Positions 1 through 7,320 are shown, counted from the first letter of the stretch. The stretch: 11,214 bases of DNA from Cephalothrix spiralis (GCA_032353305.1 JAUCNG010378482.1:1-11214); one strand, 5' to 3'. Numbers and translations: made by a program. Notes: generated by a model from the sequence alone, not told the origin.

Positions 1-464
1 AGTACCAACAAATATTTCAAATAGAAGGGCTACAATTGGTTTATATGTAGCCCAGAACATGTCGATTAATATCATTATCGATCAAGGTCATGAAGACTTA
101 TGGCTTGTCAAATTTCAGTAGATCAACCAATTTGGGCCATTTTTTTTTATCAACCCCTCAAACAATGTTCTAAATTAATTTTTTTTGTCAAAACTATAAT
201 TTTATATGATCGTCAGTATCTTCATAAACAAGTTTACAATAAAAAAAATTGACGAAACTTTCTAAAAAATGAAATGAGAGCAAAAAGGTTGTCAAAGTGA
301 TTGGATTTTTTTTTAAATCTTCCGAATTTTCGTTGCTATGGTGATTTAGGGCATACTTTTGGGTATATCTAATATGTCTTATATCTCAGCCGCATGATGT
401 AGTACGCTGCTCATCTTTTGCATGAAGGTGAAGACAACTGAGGCGAAGACATATTGATATATTA

Positions 465-748
465 TTACGTCACAATATATATGACGTCAGAGTTGGGACG
501 TAATAAATCTTATGATCTTGCGTAAATATATTTGAAACTAAAAGTCACGAAGTGTAAACGTAATTCGATAAGTTTAAAACTCATTCGCTGCCATACGAAA
601 ATTTGCGAATTCCATTTCAAAAGCCATCAAAATATTAAAAAAAATTGTCATTAAAAATAGTGTTTTTCACATAAACCATTATGACGTCATAATCTGTTCA
701 CGAAGAACGCGTACTATACGTCATATTCTTACTATAAATCTGACGTCA
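465..748. repeat. Cluster of CRE-like TGACGTCA palindromes
   Basis: Perfect TGACGTCA octamers lie at 482-489, 682-689 and 741-748. Related sites are TTACGTCA at 465-472 and ACGTCA at 718-723, with a TGACGTAA farther right at 1056-1063. TGACGTCA is the consensus site for CREB/ATF bZIP factors. Three perfect octamers in 270 bases of AT-rich DNA is far above chance. They could be a regulatory cluster in the channel intron or sub-repeats of an old transposable element. The sequence alone does not decide between these. Confidence 0.5.
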
Positions 749-852
749 CAATGGCGAACACCCATCAATAAAATAAAAATTCACATCTTTTCCTTTTTAG
801 AGATTTTTCAAACGAAATTTTAATTTATTTTTATTTTTGCCGACTCATATAT

Positions 853-906
853 GAGCCGCTGGCCAGCGAACCGAGTTTTTTACTGGCTCAAATACGAGCC
901 ACTGGC
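853..906. repeat. Degenerate direct repeat of a GAGCC(A/G)CTGGC motif
   Basis: The motif GAGCCGCTGGCCA near 853 recurs as GAGCCACTGGCA near 896. Each copy is preceded by a CTCA-rich partly palindromic stretch (for example CTCATATATGAG at 845-856). The pattern resembles subterminal repeats of DNA transposons, but I see no terminal inverted repeats or transposase here, so the family is unassigned. Confidence 0.35.
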
Positions 907-940
907 ACTCATTGAGCAAAAATGGCAAGAAAAAAAACTT

Positions 941-967
941 AAGGGGGGCTGAATCAGCCTCCCCCTT
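941..967. repeat. G/C-rich imperfect inverted repeat (hairpin)
   Basis: The left arm AAGGGGGGCTGA (941-952) pairs with the right arm TCAGCCTCCCCCTT (954-967), with a two-base bulge and a one-base loop. It stands out as a G/C-rich island in very AT-rich sequence. A T-run does not follow and this is eukaryotic DNA, so I do not call it a terminator. It is most likely part of a decayed mobile element. Confidence 0.5.
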
Positions 968-1225
968 GAACAAATAGGGTTAACACCCGCACTTAACGCT
1001 GCAATGACATCATTTTTATTGGAAGGATTAATAATCAATGAACAGTCCAAAGCTATGACGTAACAAATTAGGCGACATCAAAACTTTGGTCACCTCTTGC
1101 CTACCGTTTTCAATGTTTTGCTTCTGACGAAATTACGATATTGCGGCTTATGAACAAAAATTTATTTAATTTTTAATTGTTTTCGGTAATGTAGGCCTTA
1201 TATAATTATAAATTGTAAATTACAG

Positions 1226-1419
1226 GTGCACGACAGGGGTTACCTAGAGTTTCATACATCAAGGCCATAGATGTTTGGTTGTCAACTTGTCTGCTTTTCG
1301 TTTTCGGTGCCCTTCTAGAGTATGCGGTCGTTAACGTTCTTGGAAAACAAGCACCAAAGCCACCAAAGCCAGTCAATGCTAGCGCTGCTGATATTAATGA
1401 TGTTGTCATAGAGCCAAAG
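1226..1419 (+). CDS. Cys-loop ligand-gated anion channel subunit, internal exon with M2-M3 linker and M3
   Basis: This exon encodes 64 complete codons after a two-base partial codon. The protein begins with the M2-M3 linker ([17 protein letters not shown]), then M3 (about exon residues 14-37, including [16 protein letters not shown]), then the start of the M3-M4 cytoplasmic loop with a PKPPKP stretch. The linker, with its VSY-x-KAID-x-W core and an early arginine matching the glycine receptor position, is typical of the GlyR/GluCl/GABA-A chloride-channel branch. Boundaries are supported by TTACAG before 1226 and the donor AAG|GTAAAT at 1419/1420, giving a phase-0 downstream intron. Subunits of this family form pentameric plasma-membrane channels opened by neurotransmitter. 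The pore-lining M2 and ligand site are not in the window, so the ligand and the ion selectivity are inferred only from linker similarity. The gene resumes at 9599. Confidence 0.9.
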
Positions 1420-1615
1420 GTAAATAACAGTAAATGCAACGCGCACACTGACGCATCGTCACACATCTCGATTTACTCTCTGAATCCATGGAATCCGACG
1501 CTCTATAAATCGGCCAACTGTTACTTAGGCCAAACAAAATATTGTTATGTTTCCGGTGTTCCGACCTTACCGAAATTTGTCTCCGTCCCTAAATTATTTT
1601 ATTTTATTTCCTATT

Positions 1616-1650
1616 CCCCCCCCCCCAAAATAAAAAATAAAAAAAATATT
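1616..1650. repeat. Poly-C (11) plus A-rich low-complexity tract
   Basis: A run of 11 cytosines (1616-1626) is followed by an A-rich stretch built from AAAATAAAAAAT-like words. It is simple low-complexity DNA in the intron and a likely site of length variation or sequencing error. Confidence 0.7.
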
Positions 1651-1741
1651 TTAAGACCTACCGTCCCTATTTTGAAATCCCAAAACACCGGAAACCTAAC
1701 AATATTTTTGTTTGGCCTTGGTGCTAATGTTTCGGCAGGGG

Positions 1742-1755
1742 CCACATCACAGACA
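1742..1755 (+). repeat. Copy 1 of an inverted dispersed motif CCACATCACAGACA
   Basis: This 14-base motif, followed by a G-run, occurs again in reverse complement at 8340-8353, also next to a G/C tract. Flanking similarity is weak but visible (a G-rich stretch before the motif and GGGG after it). The two may be ends of diverged copies of one dispersed repeat such as a SINE. No tRNA-like promoter boxes are visible in either copy. Confidence 0.35.
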
Positions 1756-1773
1756 GGGGTGATAGGTCCGTAG

Positions 1774-2450
1774 CTATCTTATTTCAGGCTACTGAAGCGT
1801 CTGTTAATTACATTGTTGTATTTAACACGTTAGGTCTCTTTTTACACCTTGTATTTCTTGCCGAAGTTCAATCGTCTATGGTATAAAGGCCCAGACATTT
1901 GCCGCGAAGTTCAATCGGCTATGTAATACAGCCTGTATTATGGTAATTAGGCTTCCAAAGAGAGGCTTCCGGTGAAGGCTTTTCGTAAAAGTCAAAGATT
2001 TAATTGATCGATAGTAGTAATGCTGTTCTACTCTGGGCAGAAATGGAAAGGGGTAAAATGGGTAGACTGAGAAAAAAGGATATTCAGAAAAAGGGTAGTC
2101 ATATACACCAGCTGGCAGCTGTTATAGAGACGATTAATGACAAGCAGATGGAACCTAGAAGATTAAATACCTATTAACATAATTTAGCAGCTGACGGCTT
2201 ATACGTAAAAAAATATTTCGGTAGGGGGTGGGCCAACTTTTTTCGGGTATTTAGGTACAATGGCGCTACTATGTGTTGTATTGTATATGCGTGTAAGGAA
2301 TTGAATTGCGGTTACAAAAAAGTAATATCGATATTTTTTATTGATTTTTTTTTTGATTTTTTTAAATTTTGTTTCCATTGTATCGTTATTGTTGCTCGAA
2401 TGTTACTTATTTTTCTATGTTTAGTATGTGCAAGTGGTAAGTTTTGAAAT
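1774..2450. other. Intron stretch without a recognisable gene
   Basis: This AT-rich stretch has no credible ORF, tRNA or transposase remnant. It contains a short tandem duplication (1858-1928), a purine-rich GGGTAAAATGGG-like stretch near 2045-2095, and T-rich runs around 2335-2370. It leads into the putative promoter of the nested candidate gene. Confidence 0.6.
1858..1928. repeat. Tandem duplication of a 28-30 base unit
   Basis: TTGCCGAAGTTCAATCG at 1858 is repeated as TTGCCGCGAAGTTCAATCG at about 1899. Each copy is followed by a similar CTATG-GTA/TAATA tail. The second copy has a CG insertion. The repeat period is about 41 bases. Function is unknown; it is most likely a local duplication in the intron. 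Confidence 0.65.
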
Positions 2451-2453
2451 GCG

Positions 2454-2471
2454 GAATATTCAGGAATATTC
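2454..2471. promoter_or_regulatory. Perfect four-unit heat-shock element match
   Basis: Four alternating pentamers in exact register read GAA-ta-TTC-ag-GAA-ta-TTC. This matches the HSF consensus nGAAnnTTCnnGAAnnTTC at all twelve fixed positions. It lies 88 bases upstream of the candidate start codon at 2559. The match is seen directly in the sequence; HSF binding is inferred. The site could equally have arrived with a mobile element. Confidence 0.5.
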
Positions 2472-2533
2472 CGTGAAAACGCGTTTTGTTATTTTCCGTT
2501 TTTTCGTTATTACACGGATCACTTTTATTTTTC

Positions 2534-2548
2534 CCGGAAGTCACGTCA
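2534..2548. promoter_or_regulatory. ETS plus CRE-like composite site
   Basis: CCGGAAGT (2534-2541), the ETS-family core, is followed after one base by ACGTCA (2543-2548), a CRE half site. Close pairs of this type are typical of TATA-less animal promoters, near the transcription start. Here the pair sits just 10 bases before an ATG in good context (A at -3, G at +4). It supports a promoter for the nested candidate gene but is not proof. Confidence 0.4.
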
Positions 2549-2558
2549 GAAATCCAGA

Positions 2559-2666
2559 ATGGCACAAGAAAATATGGAATTGAATTTGAAAAACATGGCG
2601 ACCGGAGGTGGCACACACGAATCAGTCAATGCAGTGGAATCGGAATTTGGTGAAATTGCAAACGAG
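2559..2666 (+). CDS. Candidate first coding exon of a nested gene, function unknown
   Basis: An ATG at 2559 in good initiation context (AGAATGG) opens 36 codons beginning MAQENMELNLKNMATGGG, rich in polar residues, up to a splice donor match GAG|GTAATA at 2666/2667. Without splicing the frame stops at 2700-2702, so this would be a short exon joined to the proline-rich ORF downstream. Two acceptors are possible. The AG ending at 2743 is the stronger but puts the proline frame out of phase, unless the weaker donor at 2649/2650 is used. The AG ending at 2748 is in phase. Support is positional: HSE and ETS/CRE sites upstream, good start context, donor. I recognise no domain, and a chance ORF inside a transposon relic remains possible. 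Confidence 0.35.
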
Positions 2667-2748
2667 GTAATATTGCACTGCCTCATCTTTAGCATCGTCT
2701 GAAGCACCGTGTTCCTCGTCTATAGCTTCCCTTGCATCAACAGTCGAG

Positions 2749-3177
2749 TATACCGCAGCGATGGAATATTCACCATCACCAATCTCACCACCTCCTCCAT
2801 CACCAATCTCACCACCTCCTCCATCACCAATCTCACCACCTCCTCCACCACCACCAATCTCACCACCACTACCATCACCATCACCAATCTCGTCAATTCA
2901 CGGTCACGTAAAACCTTTCATTTGGGATTATATGCCCAAAGCATTTATCGATCATTTAAATGAAGGAAAACCCAGCAGAGAACTAGATAAAAAGCTGTTT
3001 CACCACTGGTCTGTGTATTTAACTATTCAATCAATGTATGGTAACTTGGTAAGGGAAGGCTTGGACGTTCTGAGTTTCAACAAGCGGCATTCTATTTTAC
3101 AAAATAATTTTTCTGTGCCGCTGAGAGGATCTTACAACATCGAATGTGGATCTAAATCGTTGTTCTATGTCTATTAA
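2749..3177 (+). CDS. Candidate proline-rich protein ORF, unknown family
   Basis: An open frame runs to a TAA at 3175-3177; its first ATG is at 2761. It starts with a low-complexity segment made of three perfect copies of SPISPPPP (24-base repeat) grading into PPPPISPPLPSPSPISS. A non-repetitive segment of about 95 residues follows, containing HVKPFIWDYMPKAFIDHL and later LFHHWSVYLTIQSMYG, with normal amino-acid composition. I do not recognise the family. Polyproline tracts of this kind often bind SH3, WW or EVH1 domains, but nothing more can be inferred. GT donors at 3041 (ATG|GTAACT) and 3049 (TTG|GTAAGG) fall inside the frame, so the real coding exon might end there. It could be a nested gene, a captured gene fragment in a transposon, or a chance ORF. 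Confidence 0.35.
   Translation, partial: YTAAMEYSPSPISPPPPSPISPPPPSPISPPPPPPPISPPLPSPSPISSIHGHVKPFIWDYMPKAFIDHLNEGKPSRELDKKLFHHWSVYLTIQSMYGNLVREGLDVLSFNKRHSILQNNFSVPLRGSYNIECGSKSLFYVY
2776..2893. repeat. 24-base tandem repeat encoding SPISPPPP
   Basis: Three identical units of TCACCAATCTCACCACCTCC plus TCCA occupy 2776-2799, 2800-2823 and 2824-2847. Degenerate CCACCA/CCATCA copies continue to about 2893. The unit length is a multiple of three, so other frames are also open (for example ITNLTTSS repeats). This is why an overlapping ORF appears here. Confidence 0.85.
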
Positions 3178-3842
3178 CTAAAAAAAATTATTTGGTCCAT
3201 CAGAGAACCTTGGAAAATTTTGACCTTAGATCTTGAAAACAGACATATTTCTGGACTTTTTTTCTGGAACTTTTTTCGAAGTGCGATGTTATTGAATCAT
3301 TGTTTTACCGTGATGGGACATATAGATAAAATCATAGTTAGGCCAACAAAAGCTTTGAAGGCCATTTTGAACATAATTGGAATGGAAATAATCAAAATCT
3401 CAAGATTTGGGGTTGTTGCAAACTTTTTTGCCGACAGATGTGCATGTATTTGATAACAATGAGGAATTCGGTATTAAACAATGAGAGCCAGTGATAGATC
3501 TGTTGCCGAATTTACGAAGGATACGTACGAAGGATAACACATTAACCTTTTGGTGATATAAACTTTTTAAGTTTTAAGGCTAAAATACCTTTTTAGGGTT
3601 CAATTTTTAGTTATAAGTATTATTTTTCAAGTAGTATTTTTATAAGTAATTATGAGTAATTTGTTATTTTAAAAACAATGGGGACCAGCGATTTTTTGCT
3701 GGCTTTGACACTTTATTTGGAGGTGTATGAAAACGTATGAGTTCAACCAAATCAATCAGTTTTAAGGTTAAGCATTATTTTTCAAAGAGTATTATTATTA
3801 TTTTTTTATAATGGCCAAGAAGGCTATTGTAATCATATTTTA
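3178..3842. other. Intron stretch without a recognisable gene
   Basis: AT-rich sequence with only short spurious ORFs. The open stretch 3220-3453 lacks any recognisable domain. Between about 3560 and 3800 there is a pattern of repeated TTTTAAGG(C/T)TAA and TTTTTCAA(A/G)(G/T)AGTATT words (for example around 3570, 3625, 3760 and 3780), suggesting a diverged internal duplication. No RNA gene or transposase was found. Confidence 0.5.
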
Positions 3843-4280
3843 AAATTGTGTAATGTACAATTTCAATAGAGCCCACCAACTTTTTCTTTGGGATAGTATA
3901 GTGGATAGGCATACTATATATCGTTGGAGAAACGTTATTTACTCTTCTCAGAAATGCCCTACCACGTCCCGATACGGGTTTATAATGTTGCTCATCAAGT
4001 AATCTTACCACAAGAGAATTTCTCTAGTGAGTGGTTTGGTGGTTGGAATTACTTGATGAGCAACATTGGAAACCCGTATCGTGACGTGGTAGGGCACTCC
4101 TCAGAAGGGTTAATTACATTTCCAGCCACACACGAGGGGGTGAGCCACGGAATTAAAATCTAACCGTTCGATACCGTTCTGATAAGCTTTCCAACGATAT
4201 ATAGTGTGCCTATATTTACCAATCCCCCCAAAAAAAATTGCGGGTAAATTGAAATTTCGCATCACACATTGTGTACATGT
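3843..4280. mobile_element. Foldback (MITE-like) element with long nested inverted repeats
   Basis: Three nested arm pairs share one axis. The inner arms 3956-4003 and 4048-4095 match at 45 of 48 positions around a 44-base loop. The middle arms 3905-3928 and 4190-4213 match at 23 of 24. Outer arms around 3845-3868 and 4248-4275 are more diverged but share AATTTCAAT and a TGTG-ATG pattern. There is no transposase ORF, so it would be non-autonomous. The inner arms are much better conserved than the sequence between arm pairs, either from gene conversion between arms or from separate insertion of a hairpin unit. Exact ends and target-site duplication are not resolved. Confidence 0.7.
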
Positions 4281-4290
4281 ACATGTACAC
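4271..4290. repeat. Perfect 20-base palindrome of GTACAT repeats
   Basis: GTGTACATGTACATGTACAC reads the same on both strands. It adjoins the right end of the foldback element and may belong to that end or be a simple ACATGT repeat. Confidence 0.75.
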
Positions 4291-4363
4291 TTTACATTGT
4301 ACAGAATATGAATTGAACTAGGTCCTGACAAAGGAAATAAGAACTGTGTTTTTTGACAAATAC

Positions 4364-4513
4364 TGTTGTACCCCTGGCCGGGATGCTCTATCTCGCGCCG
4401 TGTGTCTTCCCCATGCTGGGATAAGGACTAGATGTCGCTTATATTATTTAATATAGCTCATGGCGTAGTAGTTACTTCTAGTGACGTTCTCTCAATACTC
4501 ACGACTTATAACA
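4364..4513 (+). repeat. 5' long terminal repeat of the Ty3/gypsy element
   Basis: The 150-base segment begins TGTTGTA and ends TAACA, giving the TG...CA ends and a 4-base inverted terminus (TGTT/AACA) expected of an LTR. It is followed immediately by a primer binding site. An AT-rich block (TATATTATTTAATATA, about 4439-4454) could be the LTR TATA region. I found no second copy of this sequence in the window, so the LTR call rests on the termini and the adjacent primer site. Confidence 0.75.
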
Positions 4514-4528
4514 TGGTTTCAGAAGTGG
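4514..4528 (+). promoter_or_regulatory. Primer binding site, tRNA-Leu type
   Basis: TGGTTTCAGAAGTGG directly follows the LTR. It is nearly complementary to the 3' end of animal tRNA-Leu including the CCA tail (one likely mismatch at the fifth base). This is where minus-strand DNA synthesis is primed in LTR retroelements. Confidence 0.7.
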
Positions 4529-4551
4529 TGTAGGGTAGGAAATTATCAGAA

Positions 4552-5198
4552 ATGGCGCTACCTATCCCAATTCTGCATAATGTTCCTTTTCCCCATAAAC
4601 TTTCTCTATCTAACTCTAGCTCTCAATCTTCTGAAAGTTCAGAAAACTGAAGACATTTAAAAAATGTTTTTAACAATTACGAAATCGCTTCTAACCTTCG
4701 ACATCAAGATAAAGATGTCAGACTGGCTACGATGCTCTCTTGCTCTTGCATTTAAAGTGTATGAAAATCTTTTGTTTCGAGAATGTGGATGATTCAAAGG
4801 ATATCGAAAAGGTCATTGACAGAATGGATGACTACTGTGTGGGTGAAAAGAATGAAATTTATGAAAGGTTCATCTTCAATCAACGAATTCAAAATCAAGG
4901 TGAAAGTGTGGATAACTTTGTGACTGATTTGTTTAGTTTATCTAAATACTGTGACTTTGCTGATCTACACGATTCGTTGATACGAGATCGGATCGTCATT
5001 AGAGTCCAAAGCAATGTGGTTATAAAAAAACTTTTAACTATGAAAAAATTAAAGCTAGACGAAGCTGTAGACATTGCAAAGGGGCACGAAACAACTTCAA
5101 ATCAACTGAAGGAAATTAACAAGACTGATAATGTAAACACAATGAGAAATTCTAGACCCCAACAGAAGATAAGCCAAATATGGAATATAATTCTCTGA
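4552..5198 (+). pseudogene. Retrotransposon gag (capsid region), broken
   Basis: Gag starts plausibly at ATG 4552 (MALPIPILHN). A TGA at 4648-4650 interrupts that frame. The recognisable sequence then passes through two frame changes between about 4740 and 4800. The longest intact part (4740-5198) contains the capsid-like segment EIYERFIFNQRIQNQGESVD and the LHDSLIRDRIV motif, typical of retrotransposon gag of Ty3/gypsy elements, followed by a basic linker. It ends at a stop (5196-5198) just before the first zinc knuckle, which is read in another frame. Gag would form the particle that packages element RNA; this copy cannot make the full protein. Confidence 0.85.
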
Positions 5199-5203
5199 GA
5201 AAG

Positions 5204-5330
5204 TGCAAGTTTTGTGCTCAACTACATCTATATGAAAAAGGAGCTATGTCCCGCATGGACAAAAACTTGCAACAAGTGTAAAGGTAAGAACCATTTTACC
5301 GTCTGTTGCAAATCCTCTTCTAACTCTACC
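5204..5330 (+). pseudogene. Gag nucleocapsid zinc knuckles, one frameshifted
   Basis: A first knuckle begins with C-x2-C-x4-H (CKFCAQLHLH-like, codons from 5204) in one frame. A one-base insertion near 5244 moves the frame before its last cysteine region. The second knuckle, CNKCKGKNHFTVCC, is intact (C-x2-C-x4-H-x4-C) in the next frame. Two CCHC knuckles are the RNA-binding end of Gag in this group. The two compensating frame changes flank the first knuckle. Confidence 0.75.
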
Positions 5331-5449
5331 AATTGGAGGTCTCAACCTGGTACTTCAACTGGCACTGGTGCTAGACCGAAACGCGTACATGCTGCTGTTG
5401 GTGCAGCTGCTATGTCTAGTGATGATTCTGACTATGATTTTTTATTCAT

Positions 5450-5867
5450 GGTTAAAAGTGATTGTGGTGATGAATTTCCCAAAAAATTGTTCGCGAAAAT
5501 GAAAGTCAATGGTTCTAATGGTCAGTTTGTAAATTTTCAATTAGACTCTGGTTCCACGGTTAATGTTTTACCATTTAAAATTTACAAATCTCTACGGAAT
5601 GCTCCTGCCTTAGAAAAATCAGGCTCTACATTGAAAATGTTTAACAACACCAGTGTATTACCTGAACTTGGCAAGGTTAGAGTAAAAACTATCAATGTCA
5701 AAAACGACAAAAGGTATAGTGTCGAATATCATGTCGTGAAAGGTGATTTTACACCTATTTTAGGTGGTCGTGTGATCCAAGGTATGGAATTAATGTCTAT
5801 TAATTCTGAAAATGTCATAGCCATGACATTCTGCTTGAAAAGTTCAATGGAGTTTTTGACAAGGTAG
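5450..5867 (+). pseudogene. Retropepsin-type aspartic protease domain of pol
   Basis: The open frame from 5214 continues through the second zinc knuckle into an aspartic protease. The active-site motif is FQLDSGSTVNVLP near 5538-5576 (D-S-G triad). It is followed about 70 residues later by FTPILGGRVIQGM, the ILG motif of the retropepsin fold. Both key motifs are intact, so this is the best preserved pol domain. The frame ends at TAG 5865-5867, but the reading of the next region continues in another frame from about 5825, so a frameshift separates protease from reverse transcriptase. Confidence 0.85.
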
Positions 5868-6480
5868 GAAACTTTGAGGGAAAAGTTAGGCTCTAAGTTT
5901 ACCCTTCTGTAACTCCCGACCCTGCCAGAAAAATACCTCTCGCCCTGAAGAATCAAGTGAAAGAACATATTAATGATCTAGTGAATCAAGGAATTTTGAA
6001 ACCAGTGAATAACACTCCTACTAGCAAACGACATGGCTAAGCGATGAGACATGATAGAGACATCGGGTCACCAGATTCATTTGGATTATCTACAGTTGGT
6101 GACGAATTTGGTGCCAAACTTGAAGAAAATCTTGAAGGACTGTCAGGATTAAAAAACATTCATGATGATATACTAATCTGGGGAACTACAGAAAAAGAAC
6201 ACGATGAAAATGTTGCTGCTCTCTTGCAGAGATGCACAGAAAGGAATATTGGAATTAATTTCCCTAAATTACTGTATAAACAAACCTCAGTTTTGTTTAT
6301 GGGACATTATTTCTCTGATAAAGGCCTCGTCGTTGACCCCAAAAAGCTCTCTGCAATAAGTGAAATGCCTGCTCCGACTGATAGGAAAGGAGTACAAAGA
6401 ATCCTTGGTGTTTGTACTATCTGCAAAGGTTTGCTCCAAACCTTTCTGAAACGACCGCTCAATTACTAAGAAGTCCTTAT
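5825..6480 (+). pseudogene. Reverse transcriptase, missing the central palm segment
   Basis: The N-terminal RT lead-in (KIPLALKNQVKEHINDLV, then GILKPVNN) is readable from 5825 with a stop at 5894-5896. The frame then hits TAA at 6038-6040. The next readable part (6044-6469) already lies at the PFGL-like motif (SFGLSTVGDEF), followed by the catalytic-box motif KNIHDDILIWG (both aspartates at 6164-6169) and the thumb-side segment FMGHYFSDKGLVVDPKKL. The segment carrying the first catalytic aspartate and its neighbours is deleted around 6030-6060. Another frame change near 6425 leads into a FAPNLSETTAQLL segment. The enzyme copied element RNA into DNA; this copy is inactive. Confidence 0.85.
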
Positions 6481-6482
6481 CT

Positions 6483-6701
6483 AGTGCTCCTAAAAGGCTT
6501 CAAAGTATGTTATTAAGTTTACAGCGTTATGATTATTTCATTAAGTTTAAAAGAGGAAAGGAGATGTATATCTCTGATAACCTCTCTCGTGCTCACTTAC
6601 CTACCTCTGAGTGCTCTAAATCTGAAACAGAGGTAGAATCTATTCATATGAGTGATTATGTGCCTACTATATCGCCAGTCGGAATTGAAATGTCAGAATG
6701 A
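6483..6701 (+). pseudogene. RNase H C-terminal remnant and linker
   Basis: The frame from 6483 reads APKRLQSMLLSLQRYDYFIK and then KRGKEMYISDNLSRAHL, which is the tail of the Ty3/gypsy RNase H domain ending with the D-x-LSR signature. The rest of the domain, with its catalytic acidic residues, is missing: the join to the RT end lies around 6478-6483. The frame ends with TGA at 6699-6701, while the integrase frame has already begun. Confidence 0.8.
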
Positions 6702-7315
6702 TCCTGACATGAATGATCTGAATCAAGTCATCTTAACTGGATGGCCTGAGGACGAAAAAGAGGTACCTCCAAACATTTCTCACGAATTTGTGACTTTTAA
6801 AGATGAACTAACTGTTCAGGATGGACTCATTTTTAAAAATGAGAAACTAGTGATTCCTTTTGCCTGTCGCAAGGACATTGTAAATCGTCTACATGCAAGC
6901 CATCTCGGTACGCAAAGCTGCATTAATAGAGCCAGAGAATCTATCTACTGGCCAGGAATGAATAAAGACACTACTGAGCTCAACTGTGGACTATTATAGT
7001 GATTTCTTTGAAGTTGATAAACTAACAGTTAATAAAAAGACTGGAGAAGTAATTTTGAAATTAGAAGCCCATCTCGCTCGATATGGAATTCCTGAAACCG
7101 TTATCTCTGATAATGGACCTCCATTTGATTCAAATAGTTTTGTACGCTTTTCACAGAACTATGGATTTGAACATGTCACTTCTTCTCCAAGGTACCCGCA
7201 GTCAAATGGAAAAGTTGAGAGTGCTGTCAAAGTTGCAAAGAACATTCGGGATGTAATGTTTTATACCACATCAGCCTATCACTTGAGTCTAAAACTAAAT
7301 ATAGCGACGATATAG
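6665..7315 (+). pseudogene. Integrase, zinc finger and core fused by an internal deletion
   Basis: The N-terminal part (about 6665-6975) has the H-H half of the zinc-binding domain (LHASHLG) and the ARESIYWPGM signature. The C-x2-C half and the region with the first catalytic aspartate are absent: the sequence jumps at about 6975-6990, with a frame change, to VDYYSDFFEVDKL. The remaining core holds the second catalytic aspartate in SDNGPPF (7109-7111) and the glutamate in GKVESAVK (7217-7219), spaced D-x35-E as expected. Homology stops near 7240; the frame ends at 7315 with unrelated residues. Integrase inserts the element DNA; this copy cannot work. Confidence 0.85.
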
Positions 7316-7320
7316 CTGAT

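Larger units (their letters stand above)
1..1225 (+). other. 3' part of an upstream intron of the channel gene, no exon seen
   Basis: This stretch precedes a clear splice acceptor (TTACAG ending at 1225) of the Cys-loop channel exon. The next exon starts with two bases that complete a split codon, so the intron is phase 1. I looked for the expected preceding exon encoding M1/M2 and saw nothing convincing, so that exon should lie left of the window. The stretch is AT-rich, with several TGACGTCA-like palindromes (465-748), repeated GAGCC(A/G)CTGGC motifs (about 853-906) and a G/C-rich hairpin (941-967), probably relics of mobile elements. Assignment as intron rests on the downstream exon. Confidence 0.75.
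4364..7320 (+). mobile_element. Degenerate, internally deleted Ty3/gypsy-type LTR retrotransposon
   Basis: The order is 5' LTR, tRNA primer binding site, gag, zinc knuckles, protease, reverse transcriptase, RNase H remnant and integrase, the protease-RT-RH-IN order of Ty3/gypsy elements. The family guess (mag-like) rests on the short LTR, the tRNA-Leu-type primer site and the style of the gag and integrase motifs. Total length is about 3.0 kb, against roughly 4.5-6 kb for intact relatives. Several stop codons, frameshifts and large deletions interrupt the frame, and no 3' LTR is seen. The right end is uncertain, because recognisable integrase stops near 7240. The copy lies in the same orientation as the host gene and cannot be autonomous. 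Confidence 0.9.

Noticed and set aside
2407-2616. 69-codon minus-strand ORF
   Set aside because: It is antisense to the putative promoter and first exon, has no domain, and its composition looks like chance.
2709-2963. Overlapping ORF with ITNLTTSS repeats
   Set aside because: It is the shadow of the same 24-base repeat in another frame and runs into unrelated sequence soon after.
3220-3453. 77-codon ORF
   Set aside because: It has no recognisable domain, no promoter or splice context, and a composition like other AT-rich chance ORFs in the intron.
6161-6169. His in IHDD as an inactivating mutation of the RT box
   Set aside because: Related elements have variable residues before the two aspartates, so this may be the normal family form. 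The deletions are the real damage.
6986-6994. The aspartate of VDYYSDF as the first integrase catalytic residue
   Set aside because: In Ty3/gypsy integrases the first catalytic aspartate lies farther upstream, in the segment deleted here. The YYSD region is a later conserved stretch.
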